This document shows positions 1-8,799 of a DNA stretch of 64,000 bases, piece by piece. A program made the position numbers and the translations under genes. Source of the stretch: Micromonospora sediminicola (GTDB taxonomy: Bacteria; Actinomycetota; Actinomycetes; Mycobacteriales; Micromonosporaceae); assembly GCF_900089585.1 (NCBI RefSeq), contig NZ_FLRH01000003.1, forward strand, positions 1,936,501 through 2,000,500, in the 5' to 3' direction. Numbering within the stretch: the stretch's first letter is position 1; each line of letters begins with the position of its first letter. The notes beneath the pieces are model-generated. The model had not been told where the DNA came from. It searched no databases and was given only the letters and a program-made list of their open reading frames with translations.

Positions 1-1131
1 CAGGTACTCGGCGATGATGAAGGCCGCCGCGCCGAGCGTCGGCGGCGACAGGATCGCGCCGACCCCGGCCGCGGCGAGCATGCCGCCGGCCCGCTCGGCG
101 GGGTAGCCGGCGCGGCGCAGGATCGGCCAGGTCACCGCTCCGATGCTGACCGTGGTGGCGGCGCCGGAGCCGGAGACGGTGCCGAGCAGGAAGCCGGAGG
201 CGACGGCGGTCCGCCCCGCCGCGGTGCGGGAGCGGCGGAACGCGGCGGCGGAGAGCTCCACGAAGAACCGACCCGCCCCGGAGAGGTCGAGCACCGCGCC
301 GTAGATGGTGAACAGCACGATGTACGACGCGGCCACGTCGAGCGGGGTGCCGTAGAAGCCGCTGTCGGAGTTGTAGAACGCGTCGACCAGCTGCCCGAAG
401 TCCAGCCCCGCGTGGGCCACCGGCCAGGACTGGGGGAGCAGCCCGCCGTAGTAGCCGTAGCCGAGGAACATCACGCACACCGCGGGCAGGATCCATCCGG
501 TGGTGCGGCGGCACGCCTCCAGCAGCAGGAGCAGCAGCCCGGTGCCGAACGCCACGTCGAGCGGGTCGAGCAGGCCCTGCCGGTCGAGGAACGCGTCGTA
601 ACCGCCGCCGGCCGCGCCGAGCGTCACCGGCAGCACCGGGTAGAGGCAGACCAGCAGCGCGGCGAGCGAGAGGGCCCAGTCGACCGCCGTCGGCCCGTGC
701 CGCCCGGTCGCCGTCCGCCGGGGCGGAACCCCCGACGGGTACGCCAGGAAAACCATCGGGAGTACGCCGGCGAGAAAGATGATGAGGTAGTACTTGCTCC
801 CCTGGGGCAGCGGGAAGAACACCTGCCAGAGCGTCAGCAGCGCGACCGCGACGGTGACCGCGGTGAAGAGCCGGCCGACCGGCCCGGAGAGCGTCCGCCC
901 CGGTTTCTCCTCCTCGAACCGCGCGGCAAGTTCGCGGGTGTCCGGGTGGCCCGGATCCCGGGTGTGGTGGTGCGTCTCGCCCGGCCCGTCGTCGGCCCAC
1001 GCCGGGTCGCCCACCCCGCCGTCGTCGGGCGGGAGCGGCACCGCGTCGGAGTCCACTTCGGACCCCGGCCGCCCGCCGGTGGGCGTACGGGGTGACGGGG
1101 GAGTGGAGTCGGAGGGGCGAACGGGTGGCAC
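1..1131 (-). CDS. TRAP transporter fused permease (DctQ-DctM type), 3' part missing
   Basis: Inner-membrane permease of a tripartite (TRAP) carboxylate transporter. The reverse strand reads an Asp/Glu/Pro-rich cytoplasmic N-terminus of about 75 residues. Several hydrophobic segments follow, then the family core with GFLLGTVSGSGAATTVSIG and a run of LAAAGVGAILSPPTLGAA, which is the conserved DctM ion/substrate region of the fused 4TM/12TM permeases. The gene leaves the window at base 1, so roughly half of it is absent. The start is uncertain: GTG at 1131 or ATG at 1161 are in frame and neither has a clear Shine-Dalgarno sequence. A periplasmic TAXI-type binding protein gene would be expected next to it, outside the window. 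Confidence 0.8.
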   Translation of the reverse strand, partial: MPPVRPSDSTPPSPRTPTGGRPGSEVDSDAVPLPPDDGGVGDPAWADDGPGETHHHTRDPGHPDTRELAARFEEEKPGRTLSGPVGRLFTAVTVAVALLTLWQVFFPLPQGSKYYLIIFLAGVLPMVFLAYPSGVPPRRTATGRHGPTAVDWALSLAALLVCLYPVLPVTLGAAGGGYDAFLDRQGLLDPLDVAFGTGLLLLLLEACRRTTGWILPAVCVMFLGYGYYGGLLPQSWPVAHAGLDFGQLVDAFYNSDSGFYGTPLDVAASYIVLFTIYGAVLDLSGAGRFFVELSAAAFRRSRTAAGRTAVASGFLLGTVSGSGAATTVSIGAVTWPILRRAGYPAERAGGMLAAAGVGAILSPPTLGAAAFIIAEYL

Positions 1132-1407
1132 GAGGGGGCACGATACGCGAATGGCGCACATGATGGGAACATTGCCGATCGTGATTGCATTGAGTGACGG
1201 AATGAGCCTTCGCTCACTCACCGCACACCCTTTTAGAAGCGATTTCACAATTGTTCCGCCATAAAGACGAACCGGCCTTCTGGGGTCGCTCCACTATGGT
1301 GAGTTAGGCCCGCTTCCAACGATGGAATGAGTCCACCACGGAGCGTAGTGACGGTCACGCAACGTGCGGGCGCGCGGGTTGTCGGACCGGGCGGTTAGGG
1401 TCGGCCG

Positions 1408-2340
1408 GTGACCATCGGGCAACCACTCATCCAGGCGCGGGGGCTGGTGAAGCGGTTCGGCGACTTCACCGCCGTCGACGGCATCGACGTCGAGGTCCGT
1501 CGCGGCGAGGCGTTCGGCTTCCTCGGTCCCAACGGCGCGGGCAAGTCCTCCACCATGCGCATGATCGGTTGCATCTCCCCGCCGTCCGGGGGCGAGCTGC
1601 GCATCCTCGGGCTCGACCCGGTGCGCGACGGCCCGGCCATCCGGGCCCGGCTCGGGGTCTGCCCACAGCTCGACAGCCTCGACCCTGAGCTGACCGTCCG
1701 GGAGAACCTCACCACCTACGCCCGCTACTTCGGCATTCCGCGCCGGGTGGCCCGCGAGCGCGCCGCCGAGCTGCTCGACTTCGTCCAGCTCGCCGAGCGG
1801 GCCGAGAGTCGGGTCGACCCGCTGTCCGGCGGCATGAAGCGACGGCTGACGATCGCCCGCGCGCTGGTCAACGACCCGGAGATCGTGCTGCTCGACGAGC
1901 CCACCACCGGCCTCGACCCGCAGGCCCGGCACCTGGTCTGGGAGCGGCTGTTCCGGCTCAAGCAGCAGGGCGTGACGCTGGTGCTCACCACGCACTACAT
2001 GGACGAGGCGGAGCAGCTCTGCGACCGCCTCGTGGTGATGGACGGCGGTCGGATCGTCGCCGAGGGGTCGCCCCGCGCCCTGATCGAGCGACACGCCACC
2101 CGCGAGGTGGTCGAGCTGCGCTTCGCGGGCGACTCGCAGGAGGCGTTCGCCGGCAAGCTCGACGGGCTGGGTGAGCGCGTCGAGGTGCTGCCCGACCGCA
2201 TCCTGCTCTATGTCGCCGACGGCGACGCCGCGGTGGCCGAGGTGTCCGCGCGCGGCCTGGACCCGGCCGGCGTGCTGGTGCGGCGCGGCAGCCTGGAGGA
2301 CGTCTTCCTCCACCTCACCGGCCGCACCCTGATCGACTGA
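1408..2340 (+). CDS. ABC exporter ATP-binding protein, DrrA/NodI type
   Basis: 310-residue ATPase of an ABC-2 exporter. Walker A GPNGAGKSS lies at about 40-48, the signature LSGGM at 139-143, and Walker B IVLLDEP at 159-165, followed by the H-loop in TTHYMDEAEQL. The C-terminal 80 residues match the extra domain of the DrrA/NodI group, which power drug, lipid or polysaccharide export. The GTG start has no Shine-Dalgarno sequence, but TAGGGT at 1396-1401 sits 6 nt upstream, the layout of a leaderless transcript. The two permeases that should partner it start at 3013 and 3831, after a 670-nt gap full of repeats. Confidence 0.9.
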   Translation: MTIGQPLIQARGLVKRFGDFTAVDGIDVEVRRGEAFGFLGPNGAGKSSTMRMIGCISPPSGGELRILGLDPVRDGPAIRARLGVCPQLDSLDPELTVRENLTTYARYFGIPRRVARERAAELLDFVQLAERAESRVDPLSGGMKRRLTIARALVNDPEIVLLDEPTTGLDPQARHLVWERLFRLKQQGVTLVLTTHYMDEAEQLCDRLVVMDGGRIVAEGSPRALIERHATREVVELRFAGDSQEAFAGKLDGLGERVEVLPDRILLYVADGDAAVAEVSARGLDPAGVLVRRGSLEDVFLHLTGRTLID

Positions 2341-2687
2341 CGCCCGGGCCGCTCGTGCGGCGCGGCCGGCTGTCCCAAGGACCGGCATGCCTTCGTGACC
2401 CCGCCGAACCTGACGGAAGGTCGGTACCCGTGGTTGGTGGCCTTCTGCTCGTGGGGCCCGGGGCGGGTCACGAGGGCCGGGCTGTCCGGCTTGCTCGCGG
2501 GCCGGAGCCCTGCTCGCGGCGGTGAGGCGGTGGCGCGAGCGGAGGGTGCGCCCGCGCGGTCGCGTACCGGGGGTGTACGACGCCGCCCACGCCGCCGGCG
2601 ATTCCGCGCCCGGACGGTCCCGCCCCGCCACCGCGGAACCGGACACCCACCCACCGGACAGGATCCGGCGCATCCCCCGAGGGGTGA

Positions 2688-2817
2688 CACCCACCGCGTT
2701 CCACCCACCGCCCGTCAACTCCGTCGGTGGAACACCGTGGGTGTGTTCTGGCCTTGGGGGCACCCATGGCGTTCCACTCGTCGGCTGTTGACGCCGTGGG
2801 TGGAACACCATGGGTGC
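2688..2817. repeat. Four alternating copies of a 19-nt repeat
   Basis: Consensus GGTGGAACACCATGGGTGT. Copies lie at about 2688-2706 (reverse), 2726-2744 (forward), 2761-2779 (reverse) and 2799-2817 (forward). Copies 1/2 and 3/4 each form an inverted pair separated by about 20 nt. The spacers contain GTCAAC in one pair and GTTGAC in the other, so the second pair is roughly a flipped version of the first. This resembles a small palindromic repeat that has duplicated. Confidence 0.75.
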
Positions 2818-2880
2818 GTCCCGACTCGGACCATCTGCGCCGCCCCCCGGCGAGGGCGAGGCGCCACATGCCCGCCCGCC

Positions 2881-2932
2881 GAGATCTTGGAAGGAAACGG
2901 CCCTCAGAGGGGCCTCGCACTTCCAAGATCTC
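2881..2932. terminator. 13-bp inverted repeat, possible terminator
   Basis: Perfect arms GAGATCTTGGAAG (2881-2893) and CTTCCAAGATCTC (2920-2932). The 26-nt loop contains a further GGCCC/GGGCC pairing. It belongs loosely to a family with the hairpins at 27042-27113 and 40262-40338, which share a GATC(T/A)TGGAGTTG-like arm. No T-tract follows, so it may be a dispersed repeat rather than a terminator. Confidence 0.5.
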
Positions 2933-3012
2933 CCACACGGAAGCGGACACCCGCACCGCCGACGGGTCACGCTGGCGCCTGTCGTACCCGCCCGGTAGGA
3001 AGGTCGGCGGGG

Positions 3013-3819
3013 GTGGTGCGGGTGACGACGGCGACGGGCCGGGCCGGGGCGGGCTTGCCACGGGTGCCGGCGGTGGCGGTGTTCGCCCACTACCTGGTCA
3101 ACTACCGGCGCACGTGGCGGGCGGGTGTCTTCTCGTCCTTCCTGCTGCCGGTGCTCACGGTGGTCGGCTTCGGCTTCGGCGTCGGGGCCTACGTCGACCA
3201 GGGCGTCGACGGGGTGCCCTACCTGCCGTGGCTGGTGCCCGGCCTGATCGCCTCGACCGCCTTCCAGGTCGCCGTCGCCGAGTCGACCTGGCCGGTGCAC
3301 AGCAACTTCAAGTGGGTGCGCACCTACCACGCCCAGGTCGCCGCGCCCCTGCGCACCGGTGACATCGTGGCCGGTCACCTGGGTTTCGTGCTGTTCCGGG
3401 TGGTTACCAGCGCGCTGGCGTTCCTGCTGGTGGCCGCCGTGTTCGGGGCGTTGCGGTCGCCCTGGGCGGTGGCCGTGGCGCCGCTCGCCCTGCTGCTCGG
3501 CCTGGCGGTGGCCGCGCCGGCCTTCGCGTTCAGCGCGTGGGTGCCGAGCGACAGCTACCTCGCGTTGCTTTTCCGGTTCGCGGTGATCCCGATGACGCTC
3601 TTCTCCGGGGTGTTCTTCCCGGTCGAGTCGATGCCGGCCGGGCTGCGGCCGGTCGCCTGGGCCATGCCGCTCTGGCACGGCGTGGACCTGTGCCGGGCCG
3701 CCACCCTGGGGGTCGCGCCCCGGTGGTCGGTCGCCGGTCACCTGCTCTACCTCGCCGCCTGGGCCGGCGCCGGCTGGTGGCTGGCGCTGCGGGCGTTCCG
3801 CCGTCAACTCGTCGTCTAG
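3013..3819 (+). CDS. ABC-2 type exporter permease (first of two)
   Basis: 268-residue membrane protein with about six hydrophobic segments and the ABC-2 core: FSSFLLPVLTVVGFGFGVG near residue 35, and the C-terminal PMTLFSGVFFPVESMP typical of DrrB/NodJ permeases. GTG at 3013 is chosen because AGGAAGG at 2997-3003 gives good spacing. An upstream-extended frame exists but reads through repeat DNA. It is followed after 11 nt by a same-length permease, so the exporter is probably a heterodimer powered by the ATPase at 1408. Confidence 0.88.
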   Translation: MVRVTTATGRAGAGLPRVPAVAVFAHYLVNYRRTWRAGVFSSFLLPVLTVVGFGFGVGAYVDQGVDGVPYLPWLVPGLIASTAFQVAVAESTWPVHSNFKWVRTYHAQVAAPLRTGDIVAGHLGFVLFRVVTSALAFLLVAAVFGALRSPWAVAVAPLALLLGLAVAAPAFAFSAWVPSDSYLALLFRFAVIPMTLFSGVFFPVESMPAGLRPVAWAMPLWHGVDLCRAATLGVAPRWSVAGHLLYLAAWAGAGWWLALRAFRRQLVV

Positions 3820-3830
3820 GAAGGGGTGTC

Positions 3831-4637
3831 GTGGTCGGTCTCGTCCTGCCCCGGCTGGCCGGCGTCACGGGGGCGCGCCGCTCCGCCGCGATCGCCGAGC
3901 GCAATCTCACCGCGCTGCGCAGCGCCTACTGGCTGGTGCTGGTCTCCGGCTTCCTGGAGCCGGTGCTCTACCTGCTGTCGATCGGCATCGGGGTGGGCGC
4001 GCTGGTCGGCGACCTGACGCTGCCCGGCGGCGCGGTGGTGTCCTACGCGGCGTTCGTCGCGCCGGCCATGCTGGCCTCCTCGGCGATGAGCGGCGCGCTG
4101 TCCGAGACCACGTTCAACTTCTTCGGCAAGATGAAATACATGAAGCTGTACGACGGGGTCATCGCGACCCCGGTGCAGCCGTTCGAGATCGCGCTCGGCG
4201 AGCTGGGCTGGGCGATGGCGCGGGGTGGCCTCTACTCGGCCGCGTTCCTGCTGATCATGGTGACGCTCGACCTGACCACCGCGTCGCGCGCGCTCGTCGC
4301 GTTCCCGGCGGCGGTGCTGGTGGGGTTCGCGTTCGGCGCGCTCGGCATGACGGTCGCCACGCTGCTGCGCAGTTGGCAGGATTTCGACCTGATGGGGTCG
4401 GCCCAGTTCACCCTCTTCCTCTTCTCCGGCACGTTCGTGCCCGCCGAGGCCTACCCGGCGGCGCTGCGCTGGCTGGTCGAGCTGACCCCGCTCTACCGGT
4501 CGGTGCACCTGATCCGCGGCGTGTGCGTGGGGGAGCCCGGCTGGTCCTGGGTGCTCGACGTGGCCTACCTGGTGGCGTTGACCGGCGGCATGCTGGCGCT
4601 GGCCTCCCGGCGGATGGGCAGGTTGCTCTACCTGTAG
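3831..4637 (+). CDS. ABC-2 type exporter permease (second of two)
   Basis: 268 residues, the same length as its upstream neighbour. It has an N-terminal amphipathic stretch (AERNLTALRSAYW), about six membrane segments and the C-terminal FTLFLFSGTFVPAEAYP motif of NodJ/DrrB permeases. The stop of the previous gene is embedded in the ribosome-binding site (TAGGAAGGGG), which supports GTG at 3831 and translational coupling. The substrate is unknown. Confidence 0.88.
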   Translation: MVGLVLPRLAGVTGARRSAAIAERNLTALRSAYWLVLVSGFLEPVLYLLSIGIGVGALVGDLTLPGGAVVSYAAFVAPAMLASSAMSGALSETTFNFFGKMKYMKLYDGVIATPVQPFEIALGELGWAMARGGLYSAAFLLIMVTLDLTTASRALVAFPAAVLVGFAFGALGMTVATLLRSWQDFDLMGSAQFTLFLFSGTFVPAEAYPAALRWLVELTPLYRSVHLIRGVCVGEPGWSWVLDVAYLVALTGGMLALASRRMGRLLYL

Positions 4638-4700
4638 CTGGTTACCGGGCCCGGCCGCGGGGCAAGTCGTGCAGGACGACACGACGACGAGGGAGGTGCG

Positions 4701-5717
4701 ATGGCCGCCGACGAGTCTCCCGCCCGCGAGGGGCGCGAGCGCACCGGGCCGGTGGGGCCGGACGACGGCCCGGACAGCCCGACCGACCTGCCGGGCCCCG
4801 GTTGGGTGGCGACGCTCAAGCGGACCGTCCGGGAGTTCCAGGACGACAGCCTGACCGACTGGGCCGCCGCGCTGACCTACTACGGGGTGCTCTCGATCTT
4901 CCCGGGCGTGCTGGTGCTGATCTCGGTGCTCGGCCTGCTCGGCGAGCGGGCGACCCAGGGCGTGCAGGACACGGTCAACCAGGTGGTGCCGGAGCCCAAC
5001 ATCCGCACGATCATCGAGAGCGCGATCACGCAGGCCGGCGAGTCCGGCGGGCTGGCGAGCGTCGCGGCGGTGATCGGTCTGGTCGCCGCGTTCTGGTCGG
5101 CCTCCGGCTACGTGGCCGCGTTCATGCGCGCCTCGAACAGCATCTACGACGTGCCGGAGGGGCGGCCGATCTGGAAGACGCTGCCGATCCGCCTCGGCGT
5201 GACCGCGGTGATCGGCGTGATGCTGCTGGTCAGCGCCGTGATCGTGGTGTTCACCGGCGGCCTGGCCGAGCAGGCGGGCAACGCGATCGGGCTGGGCTCG
5301 ACCGCGGTCACGGTGTGGAACATCGCCAAGTGGCCGGTGCTGCTGGTGCTGGTCAGCCTGATGTTCGCGATCCTCTACTGGGCGTCGCCGAACGCCCGGC
5401 ACGGCGGCTTCCGCTGGGTCAGCCCCGGCGGCGTGCTCGCGGTGGTGCTCTGGCTGGTGGTGTCCGGCCTCTTCGCGCTCTACGTGAGCAACTTCGGCTC
5501 GTACAACAAAACGTACGGCGCCGTGGCCGGCGTGATCATCTTCCTGATCTGGCTCTGGCTGAGCAACATCGCCATCCTGCTCGGCGCGGAGTTCGACGCC
5601 GAGTTGGAGCGCAGCCGCGCCATCGCCGCCGGGCACCCGGCCGACGAGGAGCCCTACGTCGAGCTGCGCGACGACCGCAAGCTGCGGAAGAAGCGCAACG
5701 CGCCGACCCCCCGCTGA
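4701..5717 (+). CDS. YihY/BrkB family membrane protein
   Basis: 338-residue protein of the YihY/virulence-factor BrkB family (formerly mislabelled RNase BN). It has a charged 35-residue N-terminus, then the family start DSLTDWAAALTYYGVLSIFPG and six membrane segments, including FGSYNKTYGAVAGVIIFLIWLWLSN in the C-terminal half. The tail is rich in Lys and Arg. The ATG has a GGGAGG ribosome-binding site. It ends just before a strong hairpin, so it is the last gene of this left-hand block. Its physiological role is not known. Confidence 0.9.
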   Translation: MAADESPAREGRERTGPVGPDDGPDSPTDLPGPGWVATLKRTVREFQDDSLTDWAAALTYYGVLSIFPGVLVLISVLGLLGERATQGVQDTVNQVVPEPNIRTIIESAITQAGESGGLASVAAVIGLVAAFWSASGYVAAFMRASNSIYDVPEGRPIWKTLPIRLGVTAVIGVMLLVSAVIVVFTGGLAEQAGNAIGLGSTAVTVWNIAKWPVLLVLVSLMFAILYWASPNARHGGFRWVSPGGVLAVVLWLVVSGLFALYVSNFGSYNKTYGAVAGVIIFLIWLWLSNIAILLGAEFDAELERSRAIAAGHPADEEPYVELRDDRKLRKKRNAPTPR

Positions 5718-5724
5718 CCACCCT

Positions 5725-5767
5725 CGCGTCGCCCCGCCCGGAGAACCGGGCGGGGCGACGCGTTTTC
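5725..5767 (+). terminator. Strong rho-independent terminator
   Basis: Perfect 17-bp stem (5725-5741 with 5746-5762), AGAA loop, then TTTTC. It closes the YihY transcript and isolates the ROK promoter downstream. Confidence 0.92.
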
Positions 5768-5782
5768 ATGATCCGGAACACG

Positions 5783-5834
5783 CTTTTGTTCGTATGGACA
5801 AAAGTTTCCATCGGTTGTGCCGAAGCTATGGACA
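5783..5834 (+). promoter_or_regulatory. Conserved operator/promoter block upstream of the ROK gene
   Basis: Contains CTTTTGT (5783-5789), 8 nt, ACAAAAG (5798-5804), then GAAGCTATGGACA at 5822-5834. The same elements recur at 20584-20636 in front of the secreted sorbosone-dehydrogenase gene. The distance from CAAAAG to GAAGCTATGGACA is 23 nt in both. The palindrome is the kind of site a ROK-family repressor binds, so I infer autoregulation. Confidence 0.75.
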
Positions 5835-5920
5835 CGTGACCCGGAAGGCTCCTACTGTGTCGGACACGACACATCGCCGTTGCGTCGATGTGAACGACTC
5901 CGATGCGGAGGTGAGCGCCG

Positions 5921-7099
5921 GTGCGGACGGTCGATCCCCTGCACGTACGGCTCCTGCGGCTGCTCCGGGACGAGGGCGCGGTCTCCCGCGCCGAGCTCGG
6001 CGACCGCCTCCAGATGCCCCGCCCGCGCCTGCTCGCCGAGCTGGAACGCCTGGTCGCCCTCGGCTACGTGGCCGAGGCCGGGCTGGCCGCCTCCCGGGGC
6101 GGGCGCCGCTCCACCCTGGTCGAGCTGAGCCCGCGCCTGCGCTTCGCCTCGGTCGACCTGGGCGCCAGCTCGATCGACGTCGAGGTGGTCAACGGGCGGC
6201 TGGAGCCGGTGACCGCGTACACCGAACCCGCCGACATCCGCTCCGGGCCCAAGGTGACCCTGCACCGGGTCAACGAGCTGCTGCACAAGGCCCGGGTGGA
6301 CGGCGCGTACGAGCGGCTGGACGCGATCGGCATCGGCGTGCCCGGCCCGGTGAGCTTCCGCGACGGGGTCCCGGTGTCCCCGCCGATCATGCCCGGTTGG
6401 GACCGCTTCCCGGTCCGCGAGCTGCTGACCCGTGAGCACGGCTGCCCGGCGGTGGTCGACAACGACGTCAACATCATGGCCATCGGCGAGCGGCACGGCG
6501 GTGTCGCCCACTCGGTCGACGACTTCCTCTTCATCAAGATCGGCACCGGCATCGGCTGTGGCATCTATCTGCACGGCGAGGTCTACCGGGGCACCGACGG
6601 GTGCGCCGGCGACATCGGCCACATCCAGGTCGACCCGAACGGGCCGATGTGCTCCTGCGGCAACCTCGGCTGCCTCGAAGCGGTGTTCAGCGGCGCGGCG
6701 CTGGCCCGGGAGGCGACCGCCGCGGCCCGCGCCGAGGTCTCGCCGGCGCTGGTCGAGCGGCTCGCCGCCCGGGGCGTGGTGACCGCGCTCGACGTGGCAC
6801 AGGGCGCGGTCGAGGGAGACGTCACCTGCATCCAGCTCATCCGCGACGGGGGTCGGCGGGTCGGCAGCGTGCTGGCCGGCCTGGTCAGCTTCACCAACCC
6901 GTCGATGATCGTGATCGGTGGCGGGCTGGCCCAGCTCGGCCACATCCTGCTCGCCGAGATCCGCAGCGTGGTCTACCGCCGCTCGCTGCCGCTGGCCACC
7001 GGCAACCTGCCGGTCGTCCTCTCCGAGCTGGGCCCACGCGCCGGCGTCGCCGGCGCGGCCGTGCTGGCCAGCGACGTCGCGTTCGGGGAAGCCGCATGA
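5921..7099 (+). CDS. ROK family transcriptional regulator
   Basis: 392 residues. An N-terminal winged helix (about 5-65, ending GLAASRGGRRSTLVELS) precedes a ROK/ASKHA sugar-binding domain. Visible are the VDNDVN motif at about 179-184, IGTGIGCGI near 207-215, H234, and the zinc-binding CxCGxxGCxE at 244-253. Such proteins repress sugar genes and release DNA on binding a sugar or sugar phosphate. The GTG start follows GGAGGTGAG. The stop overlaps an ATGA and the sugar ABC transporter genes follow directly, making it their likely regulator. A close paralogue lies at 27129-28313. Confidence 0.93.
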   Translation: MRTVDPLHVRLLRLLRDEGAVSRAELGDRLQMPRPRLLAELERLVALGYVAEAGLAASRGGRRSTLVELSPRLRFASVDLGASSIDVEVVNGRLEPVTAYTEPADIRSGPKVTLHRVNELLHKARVDGAYERLDAIGIGVPGPVSFRDGVPVSPPIMPGWDRFPVRELLTREHGCPAVVDNDVNIMAIGERHGGVAHSVDDFLFIKIGTGIGCGIYLHGEVYRGTDGCAGDIGHIQVDPNGPMCSCGNLGCLEAVFSGAALAREATAAARAEVSPALVERLAARGVVTALDVAQGAVEGDVTCIQLIRDGGRRVGSVLAGLVSFTNPSMIVIGGGLAQLGHILLAEIRSVVYRRSLPLATGNLPVVLSELGPRAGVAGAAVLASDVAFGEAA

Positions 7100-7206
7100 C
7101 CGAACGCACCGAGCGCAGCGAGGGCCGTGAGGGCATGCCCGGTCAGCCCCGCATGACCGAACGCACCGAGCGCAGCGAGGGCCGTGAGGGCATGCCCGGT
7201 CAGCCC
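7096..7206 (+). repeat. 54-bp perfect tandem duplication at the ROK/ABC junction
   Basis: The 54 bases at 7096-7149 recur exactly at 7153-7206. Each copy starts with ATG and is open in the ATPase frame, encoding a segment beginning MTERTERSEGREG. A weaker echo (GTGAGTGAGCGAGAGG) follows. The duplication lies between the ROK stop and the better ribosome-binding site of the ATPase. It therefore makes either a variable N-terminal extension or an untranslated spacer. Confidence 0.9.
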
Positions 7207-7233
7207 AGCGTGAGTGAGCGAGAGGAGGTCGAG

Positions 7234-8799
7234 GTGAGCACGAAGGAGCCGCTGGTCGAGGCGCCCGCCGACGCCGTCGCGGGCGAGGTGGTGCTGCGCC
7301 TCACCGACGTGGTCAAGACGTTCCCCGGCGTACGCGCGCTGGACGGCGTGCAGTTGGAGGTGCGGGCCGGCGAGGTGCACTGCCTGCTCGGGCAGAACGG
7401 CGCCGGCAAGTCCACCCTGATCAAGGTGCTGGCCGGCGTGCACCGGCCGGACTCCGGCGAGGTGGTGTGGCGGGGCGAGGCGGCGACGTTCGCCAACCCG
7501 CAGGCCGCGATGCGCGCCGGCATCGCCACGATCTACCAGGAACTCGACCTGGTCGACGACCTGTCGGTGGCGGAGAACGCGTTCCTCGGCCACGAGCCGC
7601 GCCGGTTCGGCTTCGTCCGGCGCGGGCTCATGGCCCGCCGTACCCGGCAGATCCTGGCCCGGCTCGGTCATCCGGAGATCCCGCCCGGCCGGCTGGTGCG
7701 GCACCTGCCGGCGGCGGGCAAGCAGATCGTCAGCATGGCCCGGGCCCTCTCCCACGAGGCCCGACTGATCATCATGGACGAGCCGAGCGCGGTGCTGGCC
7801 CACGACGAGGTGGGCAACCTGTTCCGGATCATCCGGGAACTCACCGCGCAGGGCATCGCGGTCATCTACATCTCCCACCGGATGGAGGAGATCCGCGAGA
7901 TCGGCGACCGGGTCACCGTACTCAAGGACGGCCGGACCACGGCGGCGAGCCTGGCGGCCCGCGAGACCCCGACCCGCGACCTGGTCGCGCGGATGACCGG
8001 GCGGACCATCGAGTACGTCTTCCCGCAGCGCCCGGACGCCGACGGCGCCGGCGCGGAGCTGCTCCGGGTGGACGGGCTGACCCGGCACGGCGAGTTCGCC
8101 GACGTGTCGCTCGGGGTGCGCGCCGGGGAGATCGTCGGGATCGCCGGGCTGGTCGGTTCGGGCCGGTCGGAGCTGTTGGAGACCATCTTCGGGGCCCGTC
8201 GGGCGCAGGCGGGGACGGTCCGGGTCGACGGCCGGGCGCTGCGTCCGGGCAGCGTCGGCGCGGCGGTGCGGGCCGGCATGGGGATGGCGCCGGAGGAGCG
8301 CAAGAGCCAGGCGCTGCTGCTCGGCGAACCGATCTACCGCAACGTCACGCTGGCCACCTTCGGCCGCTACGCCCGTCTCGGCTTCACCGACGCCGCGCGG
8401 GAGCGGGCCGAGGCGGACCGGGTCGCCGCATCGCTGGAGCTGCGGCCCCGGGACGTACGCCGACCGGTGCGCACCCTCTCCGGCGGCAACCAGCAGAAGG
8501 TCGTGGTCGGCCGGTGGCTGCTCGGGGAGACCCGGCTGCTGCTGCTCGACGAGCCGACCCGGGGTGTGGACGTCGGCGCCCGGGCCGAGCTCTACCAGGT
8601 CATCCGGGACCTGGCCGCCCGGGGCGTCGGGGTGCTGCTGGTCTCCAGCGAGGTGCCCGAGGTGCTCGGCCTGGCCGACCGGGTGCTGGTCATGCGGGAG
8701 GGCCGGGTGGTCCGCGAGGCCCCGGCCGGCGAACTCGACGAGAACACCGTGCTCGACCTCGTCATGGCGGGGTCCCTCATGGAAGGCGCACCGGCATGA
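7234..8799 (+). CDS. Sugar ABC transporter ATP-binding protein, RbsA/CUT2 type
   Basis: 521-residue double ATPase of the ribose/xylose/inositol importer class. The first half has Walker A GQNGAGKS, QEL and IIMDEPSAVL. In the first-half signature position I read LPAAGKQ, which is degenerate as in RbsA relatives. The second half has GLVGSGRSE, LSGGNQQKVVVGRWL and LLLLDEPTRGVDVGA. GTG at 7234 is chosen because AGGAGG lies 5 nt upstream. In-frame ATGs at 7096 and 7153, inside a tandem repeat, would add 27-46 low-complexity residues. It overlaps the permease by ATGA. Confidence 0.93.
   Translation: MSTKEPLVEAPADAVAGEVVLRLTDVVKTFPGVRALDGVQLEVRAGEVHCLLGQNGAGKSTLIKVLAGVHRPDSGEVVWRGEAATFANPQAAMRAGIATIYQELDLVDDLSVAENAFLGHEPRRFGFVRRGLMARRTRQILARLGHPEIPPGRLVRHLPAAGKQIVSMARALSHEARLIIMDEPSAVLAHDEVGNLFRIIRELTAQGIAVIYISHRMEEIREIGDRVTVLKDGRTTAASLAARETPTRDLVARMTGRTIEYVFPQRPDADGAGAELLRVDGLTRHGEFADVSLGVRAGEIVGIAGLVGSGRSELLETIFGARRAQAGTVRVDGRALRPGSVGAAVRAGMGMAPEERKSQALLLGEPIYRNVTLATFGRYARLGFTDAARERAEADRVAASLELRPRDVRRPVRTLSGGNQQKVVVGRWLLGETRLLLLDEPTRGVDVGARAELYQVIRDLAARGVGVLLVSSEVPEVLGLADRVLVMREGRVVREAPAGELDENTVLDLVMAGSLMEGAPA

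Larger units (their letters stand above)
2341..3012. other. 672-nt non-coding gap inside the exporter operon
   Basis: I see no convincing gene here. The overlapping open frames are Arg/Pro-rich and have no homology that I recognise. The gap holds four copies of a 19-nt repeat in alternating orientation (2688-2817) and a 13-bp hairpin (2881-2932), both annotated separately. A separate promoter for the permeases is possible but I cannot point to one. Confidence 0.6.

Noticed and set aside
2395..3012. N-terminal extension of the first ABC-2 permease
   Set aside because: It passes through the repeat gap and lacks family similarity. The GTG at 3013 has the ribosome-binding site.
1294..3807. 837-codon reverse-strand open frame antisense to the ABC exporter
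   Set aside because: It has shadow composition (Arg/His/Gly/Gln), and the opposite strand carries clear ABC ATPase and permease motifs.
7467..8795. Upstream extension of the RbsC-type permease frame
   Set aside because: The extension is a shadow of the ATPase gene. The true start is the ATG at 8796, overlapping the ATPase stop.
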